Source of the DNA: Candidatus Rhabdochlamydia oedothoracis
GTDB taxonomy: Bacteria > Chlamydiota > Chlamydiia > Chlamydiales > Rhabdochlamydiaceae
Assembly: GCF_019453995.1 (NCBI RefSeq)
Contig: NZ_CP075587.1
Coordinates: forward strand, 1,364,001-1,428,000
Direction of reading: 5' to 3'
DNA length: 64,000 nt
The notes below the pieces were generated by a model, which was not told the origin of the DNA, ran no database searches, and saw nothing but the letters and a program-made list of their open reading frames with translations. This document shows, one piece after another, positions 1 through 8,821 of this stretch. A program made the position numbers and the translations under genes. Numbering within the stretch: position 1 is the first letter of the stretch; each line of letters starts with the position of its first letter.

Positions 1-569
1 TTCTTTGAGCTTCTGTAAGCTTAATAGTTATTTGATTTTTTTTCTTTCGTTCTACCAGGTCAGCATCTAATGTTTTTAGATATTTTTGTAGGTCTTTTAC
101 AAGATACATTTTAGTAGCTTTAGGAGAACTCCACGAAAAAAACAAGAATTTTTTAGATTTTTTTACTTCTTCAGGCATTTCTTTTGTTTTTTCTGTTAAA
201 CAGGAAAGGCAAGCTGTTAATAAACCGCATTTTTTTTCTTCAGTATAATTATTAATGGCATCCTTAAATCCATTTACTACTTCGTTTTCATTTGATTGCT
301 CTACTTGTCTTTCATCCTTCAATCCATTTACTACTTCGTTTTCATTTAATTGCTCTACTTGTCTGTTTTTTAACATAATAGCAGCTGTAGTGGCTGCTAT
401 TACTCCAGTGCATATTGCTGCTGGTATCAATGCTGAAGCAAATACAGAAGCAACTAAGGCAGAAACAGCTAAAAATCTTACAGCACCTGTTTTAGAAGGG
501 AGTCGTGACTCTTCTATGTTTTTCACATCAAAAAAGGAACAGGCAGCATTTAACATTACACTACTCATA
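1..569 (-). CDS. Inc-like hydrophobic-hairpin protein, 3' end off the window
   Basis: Minus-strand reading frame from ATG at 567-569 to the window edge (about 189 codons, no stop seen), preceded by an AGGA Shine-Dalgarno at 577-580. Residues about 30-67 form one long hydrophobic block that can fold as two membrane helices joined by a short turn (ALIPAAICTG). After it comes a charged, probably helical tail with two tandem copies of a motif containing NENEVVNG. A bilobed hydrophobic domain with cytosolic flanks is the hallmark of chlamydial inclusion membrane (Inc) proteins, which are type III secreted. The block aligns with the one in the next gene (877-1875): both begin RFLA and end KNR. That this is an Inc protein is inference from topology; no named family was recognised. 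The plus-strand frame over the same bases is a shadow. Confidence 0.72.
259..364. repeat. Two-copy 54-bp tandem repeat in coding sequence
   Basis: The segment 259-310 recurs at 313-364 with a period of 54 bp and only a couple of differences. The period is a multiple of three, so the host protein keeps its frame and gains a second 18-residue unit (NENEVVNG core) directly after its membrane hairpin. Confidence 0.8.
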
Positions 570-762
570 AGAATTTCCTCGGATTAATTTAAAATATTAA
601 AAGCGTTATTTTTAAGAATATAAAGTATTTAATGTACAGTATTTTATCTATTTACACTGCGTAACTTATATACGATTCAAAAAGTATCGTAACACTTAGA
701 AATAGATAACATATAATCCTTACTTTATGATGATTTGCAACTTTTTTATTGGAAAATTATTT

Positions 763-900
763 TATACTTGTTTGCATTCAAATTAAGAGTTTAAACACAT
801 AAACATTTTTATACAAAAGATAACATCTTCTTGCAAGATAGAGCAGTTTTTTCAAAAAAACCCAGTTATGCAATTCTTAATCTGAAATTAAACTAGTATA
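763..900 (-). mobile_element. 138-bp MITE, copy 1
   Basis: Short non-coding element with terminal inverted repeats of about 29 bp, both starting TATACT. Near-identical copies lie at 57981-58118 and, split by an IS630 element, at 29347-30421. It occupies the otherwise empty stretch 570-876 and overlaps the last 24 bases of the adjacent minus-strand gene, supplying its stop codon. Insertion at TA and the absence of an ORF suggest mobilisation in trans by a Tc1/mariner or IS630-type transposase. The rest of 570-762 shows no feature I can name. Confidence 0.72.
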
Positions 901-1875
901 TAAATCTGGATTTGCATCTTCTGTAAAATGCAGGGTTTTTTGAGACTCAAAAGTTTTTAATTGATTAATATATTCTCCAGCATGTTTTGCTTTATCAAGA
1001 TGATACTTTTTTTCTGTTTCGTTTTCATACTTGTTTTGCTCTTGACTTATTTTTTGATGTAGCTTTTGTACAGTTTCCATAATTAAAGAAGGATTAGCTT
1101 TTTCTAGGGGCTTTTGTTGATCATTAACCTGTAGTATTTGATACCATTTAGGATCTAACTTTGCCAAGTTCTGGAATTCCTTGCTGTCTTCATCAAAATA
1201 ATTTTTAAGCTTTTTTTCAAAATATGTTTGTGTGTTAATCGATTTCAGCCCGCTTTTTTTACTTAAAGATTTAGGCATACTTTCTGGACTCTTCCTGCGC
1301 AAATATAAGTAACAGATTGTCAATAAGCCATGTAGATCTGTTAGGCTAAGACTATCTATCTTTCCCAAAGAATTTAAGAAAGCTTCTTGTACATCTGTAG
1401 GACCTTCTTCTCGAATCTCTTCTGTTATTGGCTGCATGAATGCTGTTGATCTAATCGAACCTTCTCTTGTCATAGTTTTCTCAAGATCATTTTCTTGGCT
1501 AGTTCGTGATACTGTTGATGCAGACCTTGTTAAGGTTCCATCAAAAACTTCTCTAGCAGTTACAGCGGAGTCTTTCGAAGTTTTTTCGTCTAATTGAATA
1601 ACCCTATTTTTCCATACGCAAGCGCCGGCTGCTATAGCTGCAAAACCCAATGCAGGTAACAATACTGAAGCAACAGCAGAGCAGATCAATCCAACAATAG
1701 CTAAAAATCTTATTGTCTCTATAACAGCTACATTACGAGTAGTATTACTTAAAACAACAACAGCTCTGGATTGCAACCCTTTTTTATCATCGGACCTTTC
1801 AACAAGGGATGAAGTAGAATCTAATGGTATTTCTAACGGAATACTTGGGGTTGTAAATACTACTGAACAAGCCAT
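877..1875 (-). CDS. Inc-like hydrophobic-hairpin protein with MITE-derived C-terminus
   Basis: A 332-residue protein starting at ATG 1873-1875 behind a TAGGAG Shine-Dalgarno. Residues about 55-88 make a continuous hydrophobic block (RFLAIVGLICSAVAS, then VLLPALGFAAIAAG), matching the hairpin of the gene at 1-569. The long C-terminal part is hydrophilic, Lys/Glu-rich and predicted helical. The two adjacent genes look like a tandem duplication that has diverged outside the hairpin. Candidate Inc protein by topology (inference). The last codons and the TAA lie inside the MITE at 763-900, so the tail YTSLISD is element-derived and the ancestral protein was probably longer. Confidence 0.75.
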   Translation of the reverse strand: MACSVVFTTPSIPLEIPLDSTSSLVERSDDKKGLQSRAVVVLSNTTRNVAVIETIRFLAIVGLICSAVASVLLPALGFAAIAAGACVWKNRVIQLDEKTSKDSAVTAREVFDGTLTRSASTVSRTSQENDLEKTMTREGSIRSTAFMQPITEEIREEGPTDVQEAFLNSLGKIDSLSLTDLHGLLTICYLYLRRKSPESMPKSLSKKSGLKSINTQTYFEKKLKNYFDEDSKEFQNLAKLDPKWYQILQVNDQQKPLEKANPSLIMETVQKLHQKISQEQNKYENETEKKYHLDKAKHAGEYINQLKTFESQKTLHFTEDANPDLYTSLISD

Positions 1876-2067
1876 AAAAGCTCCTAATAAAATGAAATAT
1901 TGTAAAAAGAACAGAAGTTTATTATTTTAATAAAAAATTTACGTTTTTATTATTTATAAATTAATATTGCTTTGATGTAATTAGTATTTAATATTAATTA
2001 TACATTTGATCATAATAAAATCAATTTTAATTTCTAATTATTTTTAATTAGAAGTATATCCTTTCTC

Positions 2068-2096
2068 TTGTCAAGACAGAAAGAATGCTCTATTAT
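2068..2096 (+). promoter_or_regulatory. Predicted sigma66/sigma70-type promoter of ychF
   Basis: TTGTCA at 2068-2073 and TATTAT at 2091-2096 are separated by 17 bases, an excellent match to the housekeeping consensus. They lie about 30 bases upstream of the ychF ATG. The TTG in the -35 box could be misread as a start codon for a longer ychF, which this arrangement argues against. Confidence 0.6.
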
Positions 2097-2124
2097 TCTC
2101 TTTCTATTTCAAGCTAGGTATAAG

Positions 2125-3219
2125 ATGCGAGAACTTTCTTGTGGAATCGTTGGTTTACCAAATGTGGGTAAATCCACTTTATGGAATGCATTGACGAAAA
2201 AAGCTGCGGCAGCGGCAAATTTTCCTTTTTGTACGATTGATCCTAATGTAGGGATTGTTGAGGTATATGATCCTCGACTAGAAGAGCTATCCAAGATCTC
2301 TAAAAGTGAAAAATTGATCTACTCAGCTGTGACTTATGTAGATATTGCAGGATTGGTAAAAGGTGCTTCTCAAGGAGAGGGCTTAGGTAATCAATTTTTA
2401 GCAAATATCCGAGAAAGCGATATCATTATTCATGCGGTTCGCTGTTTTGAGAATGATGATGTGCTCCATGTAGCTGGGAAAATCAATCCTATAGATGATA
2501 TCGAAGTGATTCATTTAGAGTTGATTTTATCCGATCTACAGATGGTAGAAAATATTCTTGTTAAGGTAGAAAAACAGGCTAAGGGAAAAAAAGAGCTTCA
2601 AGATACAGTTGTGTGTCTAAAAAAAGCACGCGACCATTTGAATCAAAATCACCCCTTACGTACTTTAGCTCTTACTCAAGAAGAGAGTGTCTTGTTGAAG
2701 AATTATCCTTTTCTTACCAATAAAAAAGTATTGTATGTAACAAATGTTTCCGAACGCGATTTGCCGAATATGAATAACCCCTATGTGGAAAAGGTTCGCA
2801 CGTATGCAGAAAAAGAGGGAAATATCGTTGTCCCCATTTGTGCAAAAATAGAAGAAGAAATAGCCCAACTAAGCGATAAAGATGCTTTAGATTTCTTGGA
2901 AGATTTAGGTATTAAGGAAACAGGTTTGAATCGCTTGATAAAAGCCTCATTTGATAGTCTTGGACTCATCACTTATCTTACTACTGGAAAAATGGAAACT
3001 AGAGCATGGCCTATTAAAAAAGGAACTAAAGCTCCAGAGGCTGCAGGAGAAATCCATCATGATCTGCAAAAAGGCTTTATTCGTGCGGAGGTAGTCTCTT
3101 TTGAAGATATGGTCAAATACCAAGGAAGAATGGGGGCTAAGGAAGCAGGTCGCGTTCGTTCTGAAGGTAAAGAATACATCGTTCAAGACGGCGATGTGAT
3201 GATTTTTTTTCATAATTAA
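2125..3219 (+). CDS. ychF: YchF/OLA1-type P-loop ATPase
   Basis: A 364-residue protein from ATG 2125, matching the roughly 363 residues usual for YchF; a frame extension back to TTG 2068 would add 19 atypical residues and run through the promoter. The P-loop GLPNVGKS is at residues 10-17. The G4-like motif is TNVSE instead of NKxD, the signature of YchF, which prefers ATP to GTP. The C-terminus has the TGS-like domain ending in VQDGDVMIFF. YchF binds ribosomes and modulates translation and stress responses in other bacteria. It heads the strand that continues into the methyltransferase and the type III secretion genes, as in other Chlamydiales where ychF adjoins the export gate genes. Confidence 0.95.
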   Translation: MRELSCGIVGLPNVGKSTLWNALTKKAAAAANFPFCTIDPNVGIVEVYDPRLEELSKISKSEKLIYSAVTYVDIAGLVKGASQGEGLGNQFLANIRESDIIIHAVRCFENDDVLHVAGKINPIDDIEVIHLELILSDLQMVENILVKVEKQAKGKKELQDTVVCLKKARDHLNQNHPLRTLALTQEESVLLKNYPFLTNKKVLYVTNVSERDLPNMNNPYVEKVRTYAEKEGNIVVPICAKIEEEIAQLSDKDALDFLEDLGIKETGLNRLIKASFDSLGLITYLTTGKMETRAWPIKKGTKAPEAAGEIHHDLQKGFIRAEVVSFEDMVKYQGRMGAKEAGRVRSEGKEYIVQDGDVMIFFHN

Positions 3220-3227
3220 AGGATTTC

Positions 3228-4358
3228 ATGTTTGATTTACTATTTATTTCTTCAGCACATTGCACGCAAGAATTGCTAGCAAAAGAGATTGAAGAATTGG
3301 GTGTGTCCGATGTTCGTATCGGTCATTATGGGATTTTTCTTCCAAAAACAATGGATAATGTGTATTTGGTAAACTATTTGAGTAGACTAGCTAATCGAGT
3401 ACTATGGCCTATTGCACAGTTTAGCTGCCGTCATAAAAAGGATTTATATCAAGAATCCCGAACGGTACATTGGGACGCCTTTTTAACTTTGCAAAAAACA
3501 TTTGCCATTGATGCAAATGTCTCTCATCCTAATTTGCGCAATAGTTTATTTGCAGCACAAGTGCTCAAAGATGCTATTTGCGATCACTTTTGGGAGAAAT
3601 ACGAAAAGAGACCATCTGTTGACATCAAGAAGCCTGATCTACAATTGAATCTATTTATCCATAAAGGGCGTGCTACCATTAGTCTAGACACCTCTGGAGC
3701 TCCTCTTTATAAGCGTGGCTGGAAACAAGAAGGCGGCATTGCTACAATCCCTGAAACACTAGCTGCTACACTGCTTAAACTATCGGGCTTTACAGCAAAA
3801 GAGGTTATTTGCGATCCTTTTTGTGGAGCAGGAACACTATTAATTGAAGCTGCTTGTATAGCAACAAATACACCAGCTGGCTACTTCCGGAAAGAATGGG
3901 GGTTCTTATCCCATCCAGACTTTGATCAAAAGCGATGGTTGGAAATTAAACAAAGCTGGGATGCTAAGCGCATACCCTGTCCCTCTATTTGCGCTATTGG
4001 AGCGGATAAAGATCCAAACATGGTAGCTTTAAGCCAAAGGCATCTACAAAAAACAGGTTTTAGTAAACAAGTGATTGTTTGCAGGTCAGAGGTAGCTCAT
4101 TTTAAACCTTCTTGCCTTCCCACTTTAATTGTAACAGATCCTCCATTTGGTAAAAGAATGATGCAATCTAATGATTTGATTGCCTGTTTTAACCAATTTC
4201 TTAAAACTCATTGTCTAGCTACTCCCTTTGCTTTTCTACTTTACCCTTCTGATAAAGGCGCGCAGTTAGAAAGAAATGGGATGCAAATCCTAAAACGTTG
4301 GCCACTTGCTCACGGGGGCTTAGGGGTAAGTTTGTTCTGCGTTCAGCATGCTGTTTAG
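3228..4358 (+). CDS. rlmL: THUMP-domain rRNA guanine-N2 methyltransferase (RlmL/YpsC type)
   Basis: A 376-residue protein starting 8 bases after ychF. An N-terminal ferredoxin-like/THUMP region (about 1-155) precedes a Rossmann methyltransferase. SAM motif I DPFCGAGT is at about 196-203 and the catalytic motif IV reads TDPPFGKR, of the N/DPPY/F type used by N2-guanine methyltransferases. It matches the single-domain YpsC/RlmL form, about half the length of the E. coli RlmKL fusion, so the expected product is m2G in 23S rRNA. The final symbol is by family resemblance. It sits between ychF and sctU, which I recall as direct neighbours in Chlamydia, so this may be a lineage-specific position. 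Confidence 0.82.
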   Translation: MFDLLFISSAHCTQELLAKEIEELGVSDVRIGHYGIFLPKTMDNVYLVNYLSRLANRVLWPIAQFSCRHKKDLYQESRTVHWDAFLTLQKTFAIDANVSHPNLRNSLFAAQVLKDAICDHFWEKYEKRPSVDIKKPDLQLNLFIHKGRATISLDTSGAPLYKRGWKQEGGIATIPETLAATLLKLSGFTAKEVICDPFCGAGTLLIEAACIATNTPAGYFRKEWGFLSHPDFDQKRWLEIKQSWDAKRIPCPSICAIGADKDPNMVALSQRHLQKTGFSKQVIVCRSEVAHFKPSCLPTLIVTDPPFGKRMMQSNDLIACFNQFLKTHCLATPFAFLLYPSDKGAQLERNGMQILKRWPLAHGGLGVSLFCVQHAV

Positions 4359-4445
4359 TTTTTTTTCTTGACGCTGAGGGATATTGCCAGTATAGATGCA
4401 CTTCGATTACAAAACTTTTAAGAAGTTTTACAGGATTTTTTTCTC

Positions 4446-5531
4446 ATGGCCGAAAAAACAGAAAAGGCGACGCAAAAGAAACTGCGAGACGCACGTAAAA
4501 AAGGACAGGTTTCCAAGTCTCAAGACTTCCCTGCTGCCTTTACCTTTGTAGTATCGATAGCGACCACCATTATAAGCGCCACGTATCTCTTTAGGCTGCT
4601 TGCAGATTACATGATTGCCATGTTCAATCTTTCTAAAACTCAAATCGATTTACCCAATCGGGCTCCAGGAATTATTAAACAAGCCATCTTAGTGATCTTT
4701 CAAACAAGCGTTCCCATTATAGTCATAACGGCTTGTACTGGTGTTTTGGTGAACTTTCTGATTATTGGACCCATGTTTGCTTCTCAAGCAATGAAACCAG
4801 ATATTAAACGATTAAATCCTGTTACCAACCTTAAGAACCTTTTTAAATTAAAAACACTCGTAGAGCTCACTAAGTCTATTTTAAAAATTTTAGGAGCTTT
4901 AATTATTATCTACTCGGTAGTTTGGAATATTCTACCCGATATTGTATCTACTGCTGCACTTCCTGTAGAAGCGAGTGCTTTAGTCTTTACGAATTTTCTA
5001 AATAAGGTAATTATTCGCATAGGGATCTTTTTTCTAGCAATTGCTATATTTGACCTCGCTTTTCAAAAAAGAACCTTTGCTAAAGAGATGATGATGGAAA
5101 AATTTGAGATTCGTCAGGAGTATAAAGACACAGAAGGAGATCCTCATATTAAAAGTAGAAGGAGGCAAACCGCACAGGAAATTGCTTATCAAGAAGGTCC
5201 ACCTTCTGCTAAAAAAGCAAGAGCGATTATTACTAATCCTATACATATTGCAGTGGCCATTGATTATAAATCAGAAGCAGATCCTTCTCTAGAGCCCGCC
5301 CCTCGAATTATCACAATGGGAAAGGGTCTAGTGGCTGATCAGATTATCAAAGTAGCTCAAGCAAATAATATTCCCATTATGCGGAATGTACCTTTAGCAC
5401 AAACCCTTTTTGCAAAAGGATCAATTGGCGATTATATACCTGAAGAGACCTATCAAGCTGTAGCAGAAATCCTAAGGTGGCTAGAAGGACTGGAATCATT
5501 AGAGACATCGGGAATGGAGTTATTTACATGA
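4446..5531 (+). CDS. sctU: Type III secretion export-gate autoprotease SctU (CdsU/YscU)
   Basis: 361 residues, the normal length for SctU/FlhB. The N-terminus MAEKTEKATQKKLRDARKKG is the classic FlhB/SctU signature. Four membrane segments (about 30-60, 80-110, 140-165, 185-205) are followed by a cytoplasmic domain with the self-cleavage site NPIH at residues 264-267 (usually NPTH). Cleavage after Asn switches substrate class during secretion-apparatus assembly. The ATG follows an AGGA. The stop overlaps the sctV start by four bases (ATGA), indicating coupled translation. The neighbours sctV, copN and the chaperone confirm the assignment. Confidence 0.96.
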   Translation: MAEKTEKATQKKLRDARKKGQVSKSQDFPAAFTFVVSIATTIISATYLFRLLADYMIAMFNLSKTQIDLPNRAPGIIKQAILVIFQTSVPIIVITACTGVLVNFLIIGPMFASQAMKPDIKRLNPVTNLKNLFKLKTLVELTKSILKILGALIIIYSVVWNILPDIVSTAALPVEASALVFTNFLNKVIIRIGIFFLAIAIFDLAFQKRTFAKEMMMEKFEIRQEYKDTEGDPHIKSRRRQTAQEIAYQEGPPSAKKARAIITNPIHIAVAIDYKSEADPSLEPAPRIITMGKGLVADQIIKVAQANNIPIMRNVPLAQTLFAKGSIGDYIPEETYQAVAEILRWLEGLESLETSGMELFT

Positions 5532-7660
5532 AAGATTTGCTGAATAGAATCACGCGCGCCTTAAGTAGTCAAAGAGCTCTAAATATCATTAATTCATCCA
5601 GTGATATTATTTTAGCTCTTTTCATCATCATGTTAATCATGGTGATTATTATCCCTGTTTCGCCAAACATGCTAGATAACTTAATTGCTATCAATTTAGC
5701 TGTTTCTATTTCTGTGTTAATGGTAGCTCTCTACATTCCTAAAGCGGTCAATCTTTCGATCTTCCCTTCTTTGTTGCTGATCACCACCTTATTTCGTTTA
5801 GGGATAGAGATCTCTGCCACCAAACAGATTTTGCTCCATGGATATGCAGGACACATTATTTACACTTTTGGAAACTTCGTCGTTGGAGGAAACTTCGTCG
5901 TTGGAGGAATTGTTTTCTTAATCATTACCATTGTGCAGTTCATCGTTGTAACCAAAGGGGCCGAAAGAGTCGCTGAAGTTGCTGCTAGATTTACTTTAGA
6001 TGCAATGCCTGGAAAACAAATGAGTATCGATGCAGATATGCGAAGCGGTGTCATTGACGCCAATCAAGCAAGAGAGCTGCGTTTAGCCATCTCTAAAGAA
6101 AGCCAGATGTATGGAGCGATGGACGGAGCGATGAAATTCGTTAAGGGGGATGTCATTGCAGGGATTGTCATCGCATTAATTAACATCATCGGAGGTTTGA
6201 TTATCGGAGTTGCTATGCGCAATATGACAGCTCTTCAAGCAGCTAAAACCTATACCCTTCTTTCTATAGGTGGTGGTTTAATCGCACAAATTCCCTCGTT
6301 GCTTATCTCTTTAACAGCGGGTATTGTGACAACTCGTGTTTCTTCAGAGAAAAAAGACTCTCATTTAGGGAAAGAAATCTCCTCACAGCTCTTAGGTCAA
6401 CCTAAAGCCATTATGATTGCGGCTATAGTGATCTTTTTAATGGGCTTGATTAAAGGGTTTCCTACCCTTGTTTTTATCGTAATTTCTGTTGCTTTGGGTA
6501 CAGTTGGCTTTGTGGTATGGTATAATGCTAATAAAGCCCTAGTTAAAGCGCAAGGCGGTATTTCTACGGCAAAAATGGATACCGATGTAGAAGGACATTC
6601 CATGATCCGAGGTGGAACGGATGATTATGCATTGACTCTTCCCATTGTTCTAGAAGTGGGTAAATCTCTCTCTACTGTCATTCGCAAAGAAAAACAAGGC
6701 TCTACTTTTGTAGAGGATATGATTCCTAAAATGCGTCTTGCCCTTTATCAAGATCTAGGAGTGCGTTTCCCTGGAGTACACGTACGCACTGATTCCCCTA
6801 CTTTAGAATCTGATGAATACGCTATCTATTTAAATGAGGTGCCAACCGTCAGAGGTAAAATTGTTAAAAATGCCCTTTTAACAACGGAAAACCCAGAAAC
6901 GCTGCGCCGTTATAATATTGCCTTTAGCACTACGAAAAACTCGATTGGTCAACCGTCTGTTTGGGTCGAAAACCGCTACCAAGAAGTCTTAAAAAAGGCA
7001 GGTATTAAATTTTGGAGACCTTTAGATGTGATGATCTTGCATCTTTCTTATTTTTATCGCCAACATGCAGCAGACTTTTTAGGAATTCAAGAGATGCGTG
7101 GTATTTTAGAATTTATTGAAAAATCTTATCCAGATCTAGTCAAAGAGGTAACACGCTTGGTTCCTCTGCAAAAGCTGACTGAAATTTTTAAACGCCTGAT
7201 TCAAGAACAGATTTCCATCCGCGATCTACGCACTATTTTAGAAGCCCTAGCAGAATGGGCCCAATCGGAAAAAGACACCGTCTTGCTAACTGAATACGTT
7301 AGATCTTCTTTAAAACGCTATATCAGTTTCAAATACTCTCAGGGACAATCCATCCTATCTGTTTATTCTCTAGATCCAGAGATTGAAGATCTAGTGAGAG
7401 GAGCTATCAAACAAACCTCAGCAGGATCTTACTTAGCACTCGATCCTGATTCCGTACAGCTGATTTTACAAGCGATGCGCAATGTAATCACACCGGTTCC
7501 TGTAGGAGGACAACCGCCTGTATTACTCACTGCCATTGATGTAAGAAGATTTGTACGCAAATTAATCGAAGGAGAATTTCCCGATATGGCGGTCATTTCC
7601 TATCAAGAAATTGTACCTGAAATCCGCGTCCAACCTTTGGGTCGGATTCAACTTTCATAG
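5528..7660 (+). CDS. sctV: Type III secretion export-gate protein SctV (CdsV/LcrD)
   Basis: 710 residues from ATG 5528, chosen because it overlaps the sctU stop as ATGA; an upstream in-frame start at 5477 would run back through sctU. The first 330 residues contain about eight membrane helices, the FHIPEP-family segment GAERVAEVAARFTLDAMPGK and the following cytoplasmic loop. The C-terminal half is the large cytoplasmic domain that forms the nonameric ring binding chaperone-effector complexes. In Chlamydia the ring works with CopN and its chaperones, whose genes follow 12 bases downstream here. The local direct repeat NFVVGG-NFVVGG is also the family's normal sequence at this point. Confidence 0.96.
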   Translation: MKDLLNRITRALSSQRALNIINSSSDIILALFIIMLIMVIIIPVSPNMLDNLIAINLAVSISVLMVALYIPKAVNLSIFPSLLLITTLFRLGIEISATKQILLHGYAGHIIYTFGNFVVGGNFVVGGIVFLIITIVQFIVVTKGAERVAEVAARFTLDAMPGKQMSIDADMRSGVIDANQARELRLAISKESQMYGAMDGAMKFVKGDVIAGIVIALINIIGGLIIGVAMRNMTALQAAKTYTLLSIGGGLIAQIPSLLISLTAGIVTTRVSSEKKDSHLGKEISSQLLGQPKAIMIAAIVIFLMGLIKGFPTLVFIVISVALGTVGFVVWYNANKALVKAQGGISTAKMDTDVEGHSMIRGGTDDYALTLPIVLEVGKSLSTVIRKEKQGSTFVEDMIPKMRLALYQDLGVRFPGVHVRTDSPTLESDEYAIYLNEVPTVRGKIVKNALLTTENPETLRRYNIAFSTTKNSIGQPSVWVENRYQEVLKKAGIKFWRPLDVMILHLSYFYRQHAADFLGIQEMRGILEFIEKSYPDLVKEVTRLVPLQKLTEIFKRLIQEQISIRDLRTILEALAEWAQSEKDTVLLTEYVRSSLKRYISFKYSQGQSILSVYSLDPEIEDLVRGAIKQTSAGSYLALDPDSVQLILQAMRNVITPVPVGGQPPVLLTAIDVRRFVRKLIEGEFPDMAVISYQEIVPEIRVQPLGRIQLS

Positions 7661-7672
7661 AAGAGATCATTT

Positions 7673-8821
7673 ATGCCAGATCCAAATCATATTGATGGTG
7701 TTTCTCGTAGCGATGCTGCTAAAGCACAAAAAGCAGCGGAAGCTGAAATGGCTAATCAGAAAGCAGCTATTGTACAAGAGGCTAGTGAAGATTTACAAGA
7801 ATGGACGGAAGAAGGTGCTTTTCTACCAGGTTTTATGAGAAAAGCAGAAAGCTTAGAGACAAGGTTAAGAAAATCTCCTAAAGAAGAGCGCTCGGAAAAA
7901 AAAGAACAGGTTAGAGAAATAGAGCAAATCGAAGAGATCAGTAAGGAATTTCAGCAAAGAAATCCAGAACTCCAAGCAAGAGCTCTTAGACTTTTGCGCT
8001 CAAGGCTGCAAGAAGAAGATACTGCCGAGGATATACAGAGAAAAGTTGCAGAAATTTACCCCGATCATTTCTTAGCTGATGAAGCTTTGGATTTTGTCCT
8101 TCGAACATCTACAGGAGAGTTATCTAAACAAGCAGCACTAGCTAGAGAACAATTAAATCATTTTTATAGTCGAGAAATTAAAGCTGGGAAAAACATAGCA
8201 GCACAGGTACAAGAATTCTCTATCCAAGGTCTAGAAACCTCGATTGGGCTGCGTGCTTTATACCGAGAAATCACAGGAAATCCCAGAGACTGTAATACGC
8301 TTTTTAATACGCTTTTATCCATGTTTAAATATGATAAAATGAAATTGGTCATTGCCTTTATTCTACATTCGTTAGGCAGTGATTTAAAGGCAAAGGGCTC
8401 TTCCATTGATCGTGGAGAGCTGTATAATTTACTCACGGAAGCGCGTAAATTACAAGCCATTTTAGGGATTTTTCATTTTTTTAAATCTCGTATGTCCTTT
8501 ATTGCTGCTGAATTTAAACGTCAAGGACTTACTTTATCGGATTTACTGAACTTTGAAGAACTAGCCAAACAATTTATGGAGATTTTGCAAGATCGTTATC
8601 CTTCAGGAGATAAAATTCTTCAGCAGTATCTCAAAAAATGGATGTTAGCTATTACAGGTGACATTACCCTTCTCTCTTTGTATCACAGAGCTCTAAGAGA
8701 AACGAGTGGAAGACTATACAGATCCAATCAACATAGGCAAGAGCTTAGTAACGCTATGGTCGAAGGATTAGAGGATCTGTATGATCAGTTAGAAGATGAT
8801 GAAGGAGAAAAAGAATCATGA
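7673..8821 (+). CDS. copN: Type III secretion gatekeeper CopN (SctW/YopN-LcrE)
   Basis: 382 residues, predicted almost wholly helical, with a charged N-terminal secretion and chaperone-binding region rich in Ala, Glu and Lys (about 1-90), then the HrpJ/YopN-like core containing LREITGNPRDCNTLF-type helices (the local reading is LYREITGNPRDCNTL). CopN plugs the secretion channel until host contact and, in Chlamydia, is itself secreted and binds tubulin; the latter is not predictable here. It lies 12 bases after sctV, with an AAGAGATC Shine-Dalgarno, and its stop overlaps the chaperone ATG by four bases. Position and fold agree with CT089 of C. trachomatis, from memory. Confidence 0.9.
   Translation: MPDPNHIDGVSRSDAAKAQKAAEAEMANQKAAIVQEASEDLQEWTEEGAFLPGFMRKAESLETRLRKSPKEERSEKKEQVREIEQIEEISKEFQQRNPELQARALRLLRSRLQEEDTAEDIQRKVAEIYPDHFLADEALDFVLRTSTGELSKQAALAREQLNHFYSREIKAGKNIAAQVQEFSIQGLETSIGLRALYREITGNPRDCNTLFNTLLSMFKYDKMKLVIAFILHSLGSDLKAKGSSIDRGELYNLLTEARKLQAILGIFHFFKSRMSFIAAEFKRQGLTLSDLLNFEELAKQFMEILQDRYPSGDKILQQYLKKWMLAITGDITLLSLYHRALRETSGRLYRSNQHRQELSNAMVEGLEDLYDQLEDDEGEKES

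Noticed and set aside
255-587. Plus-strand open frame of 110 codons at the left edge
   Set aside because: The minus strand has a longer frame with a Shine-Dalgarno and a hydrophobic hairpin shared with the neighbouring gene; the plus frame mirrors its repeat and is low in information.
2068-2124. Longer N-terminus for ychF starting at TTG
   Set aside because: The TTG is the start of a good -35 box, the added residues do not resemble YchF, and ATG 2125 gives the family length.
5876-5915. 18-bp direct repeat in sctV (NFVVGGNFVVGG)
   Set aside because: SctV homologues normally read like this (FVVGGN-[YF]-VVG) at that point; no insertion relative to the family.
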